DNA of 22,338 nucleotides from Chloroflexota bacterium. GTDB lineage: Bacteria; Chloroflexota; Dehalococcoidia; Lucifugimonadales; UBA3495. Positions 8,429 through 15,961 of this stretch are shown piece by piece. The stretch is taken from the NCBI GenBank assembly GCA_028874675.1, contig JAPPJA010000301.1, forward strand, positions 1 through 22,338. Reading direction: 5' to 3'. Made by a program: the position numbers and the translations under genes. The notes below the pieces were generated by a model. The model was not told the origin of the DNA. It did no database searches and was given only the letters and a program-made list of their open reading frames with translations. How positions within the stretch are numbered: the first letter of the stretch is position 1; every line of letters begins with the position of its first letter.

Positions 8429-9310
8429 TTACTCCCCCAGCCCTGCCATCCTCCGCATGACCGTGTAGAGAATCGCGAAGTCCTGGTCGGAGAACCCCTG
8501 GGCGCGGCAGACGTTGAGGTATTCGTTGGTGGTGGCGCTGGTGGGCATGGGGACCTCCAGTTCCCGACCCATGTCCAGGGCCAGCATCAGGTCCTTCTGG
8601 ATCATGGTTACGTCGAACAGGGGTTCCTCGGGCGGGTCCACGGCCAGGGGGAAGCGATATTTCAGGGCCGGCGAGGCCACCACGCTGTTCAGCAGGGCCG
8701 TCATGGCCGCTTCCCGGGGGATGCCGCTCTTCTCCGCCAGCAGCAGACTCTCGCAGAAAGACAGAATCTGGATGGGCAGGCTCAGGTTAACCGCCACCTT
8801 CATCGTAGCCGCCAGCCCGTTCTCCCCCACGTAGTCCACGGTGGGCCCAATGTCCTGGAGAATGGGCTTCATCGCTTCGTAAACCTCGTATTCTCCGCCC
8901 ACCATCACCGACAACTGCCCCGCGTCCAGGGTTACCGCGCTGCCGGACACCGGGGCATCCAGCATCTGCGCCCCCCTTTCCCCCACCTGGGCGGACAGGG
9001 CCCGGCTGGCGGCGGGGCTGACTGTGCTCATATCAATGTAAACCTTGCCCGGCCTCAGGGCCGCCAATACCCCTTCAGGGCCGCCGGTGACGGCCTCCAG
9101 CGCCTGGGTGTTGGCCACCATCGTAAAGGTCACGTCGGCGGCTTCCGCCACGGCGCGGGGAGTCTCACCCCAGAGCATGCCCATATCTACCAGCCAGTCG
9201 CCCCGCGACCTGGTCCGGTTGTAGCCGGTAACCGTGTGTCCCGCGTCCAGCAACCTCCGCACCATCTTGCCGCCCATTGTTCCCAGTCCAATAAAGCCCA
9301 GGTTCGCCAT
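8429..9310 (-). CDS. NAD(P)-dependent beta-hydroxyacid dehydrogenase (3-hydroxyisobutyrate dehydrogenase family)
   Basis: A 293-residue cytoplasmic oxidoreductase of the beta-HAD family (3-hydroxyisobutyrate, tartronate semialdehyde, glyoxylate/succinic semialdehyde reductases). The Rossmann motif GLGTMG is at 8-13; NRT at 31-33 after the second strand suggests NADP preference. The substrate-binding segment DAPVSGS is at 118-124, and the catalytic Lys is Lys171 with Asn175 (GLAATMKVAVN). Length is normal. The ATG at 9308-9310 follows AGGTGA by 5 nt. It is divergent from the CoA-transferase gene and convergent with the lipoprotein gene, with only 12 nt between stops. A role in oxidising hydroxyacids released by the neighbouring CoA-dependent pathway is plausible; the exact substrate is not determinable. 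Confidence 0.92.
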   Translation of the reverse strand: MANLGFIGLGTMGGKMVRRLLDAGHTVTGYNRTRSRGDWLVDMGMLWGETPRAVAEAADVTFTMVANTQALEAVTGGPEGVLAALRPGKVYIDMSTVSPAASRALSAQVGERGAQMLDAPVSGSAVTLDAGQLSVMVGGEYEVYEAMKPILQDIGPTVDYVGENGLAATMKVAVNLSLPIQILSFCESLLLAEKSGIPREAAMTALLNSVVASPALKYRFPLAVDPPEEPLFDVTMIQKDLMLALDMGRELEVPMPTSATTNEYLNVCRAQGFSDQDFAILYTVMRRMAGLGE

Positions 9311-9469
9311 TTTTCACCTGCCGGAATTTGTTATGGATTATTGCGGGCCAAATGTTACCACAAAGGGCGGACAGCAGGGGCAACCACCAAGTGGACTTGG
9401 CGCTACGGGTGGACTATCATTGGGCCTGTCCCTCGCGCCGCACCGCGGGACTGGGGAGGTATGGCTTAC

Positions 9470-10729
9470 ATGGTTGAGAAGGGTGTGCTGAATGGCGTCC
9501 GAGTGCTGACCCTGGAGCAGGTCCACGCCCTGCCCTGGGGCACCGGCTTCCTGGCCGACCTGGGCGCCGACGTCATCCGGGTGGAAAGTCCCGACCACCT
9601 GCAGGACCGCAAGGCAGGCCCCTTCCCCGGCGGCAAGGCCGGCGAGGAGTGGTGGAACGAGGCGGGCAACCTGGTCTATTACGGTACCCGCAACAAGCGC
9701 AGTCTGTGCATGGATGTGACCCACCCGGGAGGCAAGGAGGTCTTCCTGAAGCTGGTGGAAAAGACCGACATCGTCACTGACAACTTCCGCCCCGGCACCA
9801 TGCAACGGTTTGGCTTCGACCATGAAAGCCTGTCCGCCATCAACCCCCGAATCATCACCCTCAGCAGCACCGCATACGGTTACACCGGCCCCTGGCGTCG
9901 CGCCGGGTCCCGCGCCCGCACCGTTGACGCCGCCTGCGGTCTCTCATACCTTACCGGATACGAGGGCGGACCCTCCATGCGGGCCAGCAATAACTATATG
10001 GACCATTCCGTCGGCAACAACGTGGCTTATGCTCTCCTTCTTGCCCTGTACCAGCGCAACCGGACCGGCCAGGGAATGCGTATTGACCTGACTATGCTGG
10101 AAACCGGCGTTTCCGCGGTGGGCCCCGCCATCCTGGAGGCCCAGAATGGAATTACCCGCGAACGCCTGGGGTGCGCCCACTGGTGGAAGGCGCCCCACAA
10201 TGTCTATCCCGCCCTGGGCGATGACCGCTGGATTGTAATTGTGGTGTCATCGGACGAGGAATGGGAAAGACTTAAGATTGCCATGGGCTCTCCGGACTGG
10301 GCCGACGAGGACCGGTTCGCCACCGTCCTCCTCCGCTGGCAAAACCGCCACGCCCTGGACGAACTGCTTGGGGAATGGACGTCGCGGCACGATGACGTGG
10401 AACTTGCCCAGCGTCTGCAAAGACAGAGCATAACTGCCGGTTCTTGCCTGACGGCCCAGGACCTGGTGAATGATCCTCACCTGGACGCTCGGGGCTACCT
10501 GTGGGAGTTTCCCAATCCCCAGGCGCCGCGGGTGGGTCCCCGGGTGTTCGCCGGTCGCCCCTTCAGGGACCCCGGCAATCCCATGGCTATTACGAAGGTG
10601 GCGGGCCTGGGCCAGGACAACGCGGAAATACTGTCCGGACTGGCCGGGCTGTCCTCTGCGGACATTGAAGGCCTGGAGGCGGACGGCGTTATATTCGGCG
10701 CGCCCAGGCCAGACGAATCCCCGCCGTAG
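9470..10729 (+). CDS. Type III (CaiB/BaiF) CoA-transferase, with catalytic Asp
   Basis: A 419-residue family III CoA-transferase moving CoA between carboxylic acids through an aspartyl-CoA/anhydride intermediate. N-terminal landmarks: GVRVLTLEQ (9-17), FLADLGADVIRVESP (27-41). Aligned by hand to formyl-CoA transferase, whose nucleophile is Asp169 (GDSNTGMHL), the segment MDHSVGNNVAYALLLAL places Asp178 at the nucleophile with the +4 Gly also kept. RTGQGMRIDLTMLE (198-211) is the usual block after it. The frame is open far upstream; I start at ATG 9470 because GGAGG (9455-9459) lies 10 nt before it, while ATG 9461 is too close to it. A second CaiB-like gene follows after about 90 nt, suggesting a two-subunit enzyme or sequential activities. 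Acid substrate unknown. Confidence 0.92.
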   Translation: MVEKGVLNGVRVLTLEQVHALPWGTGFLADLGADVIRVESPDHLQDRKAGPFPGGKAGEEWWNEAGNLVYYGTRNKRSLCMDVTHPGGKEVFLKLVEKTDIVTDNFRPGTMQRFGFDHESLSAINPRIITLSSTAYGYTGPWRRAGSRARTVDAACGLSYLTGYEGGPSMRASNNYMDHSVGNNVAYALLLALYQRNRTGQGMRIDLTMLETGVSAVGPAILEAQNGITRERLGCAHWWKAPHNVYPALGDDRWIVIVVSSDEEWERLKIAMGSPDWADEDRFATVLLRWQNRHALDELLGEWTSRHDDVELAQRLQRQSITAGSCLTAQDLVNDPHLDARGYLWEFPNPQAPRVGPRVFAGRPFRDPGNPMAITKVAGLGQDNAEILSGLAGLSSADIEGLEADGVIFGAPRPDESPP

Positions 10730-10820
10730 GGCTTTGGGTGGCGTTTCAGGAACTAACCAAAAATCCAGATACTCGTCGTAAACCTTCGTGTCCCTTTGTG
10801 GACCGCCAACTGGAGATCCC

Positions 10821-12029
10821 ATGCCCGGAATACTTTCAGAACTGCGAGTCCTGGAACTGACCCACCGGCCCTCCGGCGCCTTTTGCGCCAAGCTGCTGGC
10901 CGACCAGGGCGCCGACACCATCAAGGTGGAGCCTCCCGGCTGGGGCGACCAGTCCCGCCATGAGCCGCCCTTCATCGACGACGAACCCCACCCCGACCGC
11001 TCATCTACCTTCCTGGCCTTCAACACCAACAAACGGGGCATAACCCTGGATATTGAGCAGGCTGAGGGCCGCAACCTGTTCCTGCGCCTGGCCGAGTCCG
11101 CCGACATTGTTGTCGAAAGCTACCCGCCCAATAGACTGGCTGAGCTGGGAATAGCCTACTCGACGCTCTCTGCCGCAAACCCTCGCCTGGTCCTGGTTTC
11201 CATTACCTACTTCGGTCAGGGTGGCCCCTATGCCAGCCACCGGGGAGACGACCTGGTATCCCAGGCTATGGGCGGCTACCTGTATGCGGTGACCGGCTCG
11301 GCCAGCATGCCCCCCATGGGCACGGCCCTCCAGCAAATGGAAATTACGGCCGCCCGCAACGGCGCCGTGGCCGTAATGGCCGCCCTCCTGCGCCGGGAGC
11401 AAACCGAAACAGGTACCCATATCGACGTATCCGCAATGGAGGCCGCCGTCAGCACTCCCTCCGGCCTCATTCACCCCTTCACTTACACCGGGCGCAACCC
11501 CCACCGGGGCGGCAGCGACGGCAACGTTATGGACGGCATGCACCTGCCCACCCTGGACGGGGAGGTCACCCTGACCACCGCCGGCACCGGCGGCCGACCC
11601 ATGCAGGCCTGGGCCGAGTTCCTGGAAGAACCCGGACTGCTGGATCCCAAGTTTGCCACCCGGGGTGGCCGCATGGAGCACTGGGAGGATCTGCATGCCC
11701 TGGTGGCCCCCAGGCTGGCCCAGTGGACCAACCTCGACCTGATGCGGGAGACCATGGCCCGAGGCCTGGTAATCGGGCTGGTGCAGACGCCGCAGCAGGT
11801 GGTGGAGTCCCCTCACCTCGAGGAGCGGGGTTTCTTCGTGGAACTGGACCATCCGGAGGCCGGCCCCCTGCAATATCCCGGCTCGGGCTTCTTCATTGAC
11901 GGCGAGAATGCCATGGCCGCGACCCGGCCAGCTCCCCGCTTGGGGGAGCACAACGTAGAGATTCTGGGCGGCGAACTGGGACTTTCCCTGCGGGAACTGG
12001 GCCTGCTGCGGGCCGCTCGCGTAATCTGA
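10821..12029 (+). CDS. Type III (CaiB/BaiF) CoA-transferase homologue, Glu at catalytic position
   Basis: A 402-residue CaiB/BaiF family protein: LSELRVLELTHRPSGAF (5-21), AKLLADQGADTIKVEPP (23-39), FNTNKRGITLDIE (67-79), and TETGTHIDVSAMEAAV (195-210). At the position of the nucleophilic Asp (15 residues before the end of the MAAL helix segment) it has Glu174 (QQMEITAARNG), and the +4 Gly is Ala. It may be a non-catalytic partner of the preceding transferase, or use Glu. The frame extends to a GTG at 10788, but ATG 10821 has GGAG 5 nt upstream and begins where the family usually begins. Co-directional with the first transferase and followed after 19 nt by the RidA-like gene, so probably an operon. 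Confidence 0.9.
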   Translation: MPGILSELRVLELTHRPSGAFCAKLLADQGADTIKVEPPGWGDQSRHEPPFIDDEPHPDRSSTFLAFNTNKRGITLDIEQAEGRNLFLRLAESADIVVESYPPNRLAELGIAYSTLSAANPRLVLVSITYFGQGGPYASHRGDDLVSQAMGGYLYAVTGSASMPPMGTALQQMEITAARNGAVAVMAALLRREQTETGTHIDVSAMEAAVSTPSGLIHPFTYTGRNPHRGGSDGNVMDGMHLPTLDGEVTLTTAGTGGRPMQAWAEFLEEPGLLDPKFATRGGRMEHWEDLHALVAPRLAQWTNLDLMRETMARGLVIGLVQTPQQVVESPHLEERGFFVELDHPEAGPLQYPGSGFFIDGENAMAATRPAPRLGEHNVEILGGELGLSLRELGLLRAARVI

Positions 12030-12048
12030 ATTACCTGGGGGTAAAGAT

Positions 12049-12438
12049 ATGGAAAAAATACGAAAGAACCACCCTGACATTGCGCCCTCCGGCCCCACCT
12101 TCAGCCGGAGCGTACGGGCCGGCGACACCCTGTATATCGCCGGCTGCACCGCCCGGGGAACCCAGGCCCAGGGTCAGCCCGTTATGGACCAGTTGCGCGT
12201 CACCCTCGACCGCATCGTTCGCATCGTTGCTGAAGAGGGCGGCTCCCCGTCCGACATCGTCAAGATCACCACCTTCGTCACCAGCATTCCCCGGTGGCGG
12301 GCAGACCGGGAACGGCAGGAGGCCCTGTTCGCCGAGTTTTTCCAGGGCCAGTATCCCGCCAACACGCTGGTGGAGATTACCGCCCTGGCCGAAGACGGGC
12401 TGGACGTGGAGATTGAGGCGATCGTGGAACTGGGGTAG
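12049..12438 (+). CDS. RidA (YjgF/YER057c/UK114) family protein
   Basis: A 129-residue small trimer-forming protein family. RidA itself hydrolyses reactive enamine/imine intermediates. Visible: SRSVRAGDTLYIAG (19-32), DQLRVTLDRIVRIVAEEGGSPSDIVKITTFVT (47-78), YPANTLVEITALAEDGLDVEIEAI (102-125). The Arg that binds the substrate carboxylate in canonical RidA (P-A-R, Arg105 in E. coli) is Asn105 here. This places it with Rid-like subfamilies lacking classical imine deaminase activity and suggests another role in the adjacent catabolic cluster. The ATG follows GGGGGT at normal distance and lies 19 nt after the CoA-transferase stop, consistent with co-transcription. Convergent with the MMPL gene. 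Confidence 0.92.
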   Translation: MEKIRKNHPDIAPSGPTFSRSVRAGDTLYIAGCTARGTQAQGQPVMDQLRVTLDRIVRIVAEEGGSPSDIVKITTFVTSIPRWRADRERQEALFAEFFQGQYPANTLVEITALAEDGLDVEIEAIVELG

Positions 12439-12452
12439 TGGCCCCTAGTGGC

Positions 12453-12576
12453 TGTCGTCAAATTGAAAATCGAAGCTTCCCACCGCACCACATCGTCGTT
12501 CCCGCGAAGGCGGGAACCTCGCCGGCTGTAGTCAAGATTTCTCCTTTTTCAAGGATGACTGGCCAATTTGACGACA
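12453..12576. repeat. MITE-like element with 13-bp terminal inverted repeats and central hairpin
   Basis: TGTCGTCAAATTG at 12453-12465 and its perfect inverse CAATTTGACGACA at 12564-12576 bound 124 bp. Inside is an 8-bp hairpin, GTTCCCGC (12498-12505) with GCGGGAAC (12510-12517), loop GAAG. It has no coding capacity. It fills the space between the convergent RidA and MMPL genes and could also serve as a two-way transcription stop. Bases 3-15 of the window match part of its centre. Confidence 0.65.
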
Positions 12577-12580
12577 CTCC

Positions 12581-15166
12581 CTACCCCTTCCTCCCCCGCG
12601 CTCTCGCCACCAGCAGAAGCATGGAGGGCAGTACCAGCAGGGCCGCCGAGCCGGCCATCAGCACCATGACCGCCGAGATGATCCCGTAGGTCGAGAACAG
12701 GGGCATGGGCGCGAATCCCAATACGGCGAATCCCGCGATGCTGGACGCCGCAGACCCGGCCAGGGCGGCACCGGTCCCGCTGGCGGCGGTTTGCAGGGCG
12801 GCTACGGGACCTGGGTGCAGCGGCAACTCCTGCCGGAACCGCTGGGTCATGTGGATTGAGTAGTCTATTCCCACCCCAATGGAAACTGCGGCAATGGTCG
12901 CGGTCACAAAGTTCAGGCTATAGCCCGTAACGTACATAAAGGCATAGAGCCAGGACACCACCAGCCCCACCGGCAAGGTGGTTATGAAGGCGTACCCGAC
13001 CGATCGCATCCAAAAGGCCAGCAGAAGGAAACAGGCCCCCGCCGCAATGGGCAGCGAAATGGTCAGGGCCCTGGTGGTGGCCATCAAGGTGGCCTCGCGG
13101 GTAAACGGCGACCCCGTGATTCCAACCTCCGAGATGGATGGCAGGGTAGCCAGCGGGGCCACGTCCAGGTTCAGCGACTCCCGGGCAGTGGCCAGGTTGG
13201 CCTGTTCCCTGGCCCCCAGGACGCCCAGGGTTATGATGGTGGCGTACTCGCTTCCCTCCCTGGACAATATCTCCCCCACCCTTTCCCTCTCGTAGGCAAT
13301 AGACTGCTCGTCCAGGGGAATGCCGTGGTCCAGCATGTATTCGTAGGCTGCCTTCAGCTGATCGCTCTCGTCGGGCTGGCCGTCCAGGTTGTGGTCGGTT
13401 ATTGCCACTCCGGCGCTTGTCTCCACCGCCTGCCGCGCCGCTTCTGAACCGACCACCCGTTCCAGCAGCTGGAATATGGTTGACCCGTAGGTGAACACCT
13501 CGCCGTCCTGCCCCCTGCCCACGTTCTCGTTGTCTCCCAGCCGGTCCAGCAATTCCCGCAATCCAGCCAGCGATTGCGGGTCGGTCAGGTCTCCCCGCAC
13601 GTAGATGATGGCCGGTTCCCCCGACAGGGACGGCGCGATATGCTCGTCCAGCTTGTTCACACCAATCACGAACTGCGAATCTGAATCAAGGAAGTCCTCC
13701 GCGTCAAACTGAGGTTCCAGTTGAAATGCCAGGTAGGTGGTCAGCGCCGTTCCCAGGGCCACCACGGGCAGGACCGCCCACGGCGCCCGGGCCAGAGTCA
13801 GTATCACTCTGGCCATCACGGAATTCGACCTGGGAGTTCCCGGGCCGGACCTGTCCTCAAAAATTTCAATATTGGTCCCTGCGGCCAGGCTCTGGGCCTT
13901 CCTTTGGTCCAGCCGCATGATAACCAGCGGTATCAGGATGCCCATAATGATGAAGTTGGACAGTACGGCTATCCCGGCGGCGACCCCGAATCCGATGACC
14001 GACTCGATTCCCGAGGTGACGTTTGCGAGGAAGGCGATGCCGTCGGACAGGGAAGCCAGTACCAGCGCGCCGAGCACGCCGCCCAGCCCAGCCCTGAGCG
14101 CGTGGACCGGCAGGCGGGACCGGACCCGCTCCTCGTTGTACCGGGCCACCGCATGAATCAGGAAGTCCGCGCCCAGCGAAATCATCGCGATGGGGACGAT
14201 CAGGTCCAGGATCAGCGAACCGTTCAGGCCGATCAGGTTGGTGATTCCCCTCAGCCATACCACCAGTATCATCAGGCCCACGAACCCCAGTACCACGGCC
14301 TTGACGGACCGCAAGGTTGCGCCGACAACCAGCAGCACCAGGATCACAGTGGCAACGATGTAAGGGATGGCAGTCTCGCCCTGCTCCCGTGAAGTGAGGT
14401 TGGCATCCAGGCCCACGCCCCAGAGCCTGTAGTGTTCTTCGTTGCCCCTCAGGACGGACAGAATTCCCCGGTTCAGCCGCTCCTTTTCCAGCACCGACTC
14501 GTCGTTGGAGATGCCGATAGTGTAGGGGCCGCCGCCCAGCTTGGCATTGTCGGCCGCCACGAAAATGGAAGCTGCCCTGGCACGCCATTCCTGCCGCTCC
14601 TCTCCTTCCACGGTAACGGTTTCCAACGTAGCGTCCCTGGACAGACTCTCCAGCATTACCCGGCCCTGGGGGCCATCCAGGACCCGGTTTATGGCCGACT
14701 TAACCTGGGAATCGCTGGCTGTCTCCAGGGTAACTTCACTGGTCGGGTCCTGCGCCAGGGCAAAGTTGACGGCGTCGGCCAGGGAGTAAATGCCCTGGAG
14801 TTGCCGTTGGGTTTCCACGTCATATCCGGAGAAGAGGAGGTCCGCCATGTCTGATTCCCGCAGCGCTTTCCCGTTGCGGTACAGTTCCCACAGGGGCGCC
14901 TGCCGCAGCAGGTCGCCCGCCCGGTCTTCAACAATGAAGCTGGCAATGTGCAGTCGCGGTGGAAACTGGGCATTTACCTTGTCCCGCAGGTCGAAGACTG
15001 GCCCTCCCGGTTCCTGGGAGGCCCGGTCATCCGGGTGCAGGAAAATCATCGGGAAAACCAGCAGGGCGGTTATAGCCAGGATAATGGCTATAACCGCCGT
15101 CGAGCGCTGGGTCAGGAAAGAGGCGATACGGCCTGCGATGGCTGAGCGCCTGGCGGGTGTGTTCAC
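12581..15166 (-). CDS. MMPL/RND superfamily exporter
   Basis: An 861-residue inner-membrane RND/MMPL-type transporter expected to move lipids or hydrophobic compounds by proton motive force. It has the duplicated RND layout: TM1 (about 23-43), a large extracytoplasmic loop (44-265), a block of helices (about 266-418), TM7 (about 462-482), a second loop (483-695) and a second helix block (about 697-855). Matching half-signatures are SLGADFLIHAVARYNEE (330-346) and SIGVGIDYSIHMTQRFRQE (762-780), with Asp334 and Asp768 as candidate proton-relay residues. The second loop holds an EF-hand-like stretch, DHNLDGQPDESD (591-602). The start is GTG at 15164-15166, with no clear Shine-Dalgarno upstream. 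It stands alone, convergent with the RidA gene. Substrate unknown. Confidence 0.9.
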   Translation of the reverse strand: MNTPARRSAIAGRIASFLTQRSTAVIAIILAITALLVFPMIFLHPDDRASQEPGGPVFDLRDKVNAQFPPRLHIASFIVEDRAGDLLRQAPLWELYRNGKALRESDMADLLFSGYDVETQRQLQGIYSLADAVNFALAQDPTSEVTLETASDSQVKSAINRVLDGPQGRVMLESLSRDATLETVTVEGEERQEWRARAASIFVAADNAKLGGGPYTIGISNDESVLEKERLNRGILSVLRGNEEHYRLWGVGLDANLTSREQGETAIPYIVATVILVLLVVGATLRSVKAVVLGFVGLMILVVWLRGITNLIGLNGSLILDLIVPIAMISLGADFLIHAVARYNEERVRSRLPVHALRAGLGGVLGALVLASLSDGIAFLANVTSGIESVIGFGVAAGIAVLSNFIIMGILIPLVIMRLDQRKAQSLAAGTNIEIFEDRSGPGTPRSNSVMARVILTLARAPWAVLPVVALGTALTTYLAFQLEPQFDAEDFLDSDSQFVIGVNKLDEHIAPSLSGEPAIIYVRGDLTDPQSLAGLRELLDRLGDNENVGRGQDGEVFTYGSTIFQLLERVVGSEAARQAVETSAGVAITDHNLDGQPDESDQLKAAYEYMLDHGIPLDEQSIAYERERVGEILSREGSEYATIITLGVLGAREQANLATARESLNLDVAPLATLPSISEVGITGSPFTREATLMATTRALTISLPIAAGACFLLLAFWMRSVGYAFITTLPVGLVVSWLYAFMYVTGYSLNFVTATIAAVSIGVGIDYSIHMTQRFRQELPLHPGPVAALQTAASGTGAALAGSAASSIAGFAVLGFAPMPLFSTYGIISAVMVLMAGSAALLVLPSMLLLVARARGRKG

Positions 15167-15405
15167 TATTTGATCAAAAACCGGTCAACGATTGGGGTGA
15201 AAGACTCTGACCATACCGTAGTCCGGAGTCCGTTGGTGGGTCAAGCGGGTCCACCGACAGCCCCGGGCCAGGCCGCCAAGCAGGATTCATGCGCTGCCCC
15301 ACAAGTATTTTCACGGTTGAGCCGCTTAGGCTCATCACCTTCTGAAATTATATTCTTGCGGGAGGGCGGCTGAAATACATCGGTCTGCCGGGTAGTAGCG
15401 TTTCA

Positions 15406-15507
15406 ATTCAGGTGGTATGGGCACGTAGGGGCGGTCCTGGTACGGATTCGTAGGGGCGGGTTTCAAACCTGCCCTGCCAGCTCGCAAGATTGAGAAACTA
15501 CCTGAAT
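15406..15507. repeat. Palindromic intergenic repeat with internal direct repeats
   Basis: ATTCAGGT (15406-15413) and ACCTGAAT (15500-15507) bound about 100 bp. Inside, CGTAGGGGCGG occurs twice (15424-15434, 15449-15459), and 15454-15474 folds into a hairpin of about 10 bp centred on TTTCAAA, allowing one G-T pair. It looks like a dispersed non-coding repeat. Confidence 0.5.
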
Positions 15508-15728
15508 GGGTACGCTTCCCTGCCGCCCAGGCGCTTCTAAGCTCTCGCCAATCTCTCCTTCAAACCTCATCATCCCCTCCCACGATTGTCGGCCACTGAC
15601 AGTTGCCCCTTCCCACGTAGCCGCGCCCTCCCGTACCCTGTAATGAATTGACCGGGACTCGATGGAGCTAAACCCTGCGCCGTCCATGAAATCTATTTCG
15701 CATTAGACCCCTGGCGCGACTGCAGAAA

Positions 15729-15788
15729 ACCTCATTTTCAGGGGTTATACGGTCCTTCAGGGGTAACCGTCCAGATACAAAATGAGGT
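15729..15788. repeat. 10-bp inverted repeat in the intergenic region
   Basis: ACCTCATTTT (15729-15738) and AAAATGAGGT (15779-15788) are perfect inverses 40 nt apart. Between them TTCAGGGGT occurs twice (15737-15745 and 15756-15764) and GGTTA/TAACC pair. It is 174 nt before the amidohydrolase start; a cruciform or regulatory role is possible but unproven. Confidence 0.4.
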
Positions 15789-15870
15789 CAAATAACAGGC
15801 AAGACATTTTTTCTCGTGACTGCATCAGAATCATAGGGAGCCATCCTCCAGAAAGTTGTTCGCGACTCCC

Positions 15871-15899
15871 TTGCGCCCCGTTCGTTCAGACTACATAAT
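15871..15899 (+). promoter_or_regulatory. Candidate promoter for the dihydropyrimidinase-like gene
   Basis: TTGCGC (15871-15876), a 17-nt spacer, then CATAAT (15894-15899, 5 of 6 to TATAAT), about 60 nt upstream of the ATG at 15962. The -35 is weak (3 of 6). By-eye call only. Confidence 0.35.
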
Positions 15900-15961
15900 C
15901 CCCGTTAACCTGCAGCGAAATCCTGGTTGGGCAAAATCTCTTCCTGTGGAAGGAGGTGGAT

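Larger units (their letters stand above)
15167..15961. other. Long intergenic region with repeats, no gene seen
   Basis: About 795 bp between the divergent MMPL and dihydropyrimidinase genes. Short open frames on both strands have no recognisable family, convincing start or coding-like composition. It holds the repeat element at 15406-15507, the inverted repeat at 15729-15788 and a promoter candidate near 15871-15899. The last 200 bp are more A/T-rich than flanking coding DNA. Confidence 0.6.

Noticed and set aside
10771..10805. Stretch containing CCTTCGTGTCCCTTTGTGGA between the two CoA-transferase genes
   Set aside because: It looks like a common dispersed intergenic repeat, but with only one clear copy here and no symmetry I could not support it as a feature.
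11001..12149. A 382-codon - strand open frame across the second CoA-transferase
   Set aside because: Antisense to a well-supported CaiB-family gene; Gly/His/Gln-rich translation typical of a shadow frame.
15463..15687. 74-codon - strand open frame in the long intergenic region
   Set aside because: Its 3' end lies inside the palindromic repeat and the product matches nothing I recognise.
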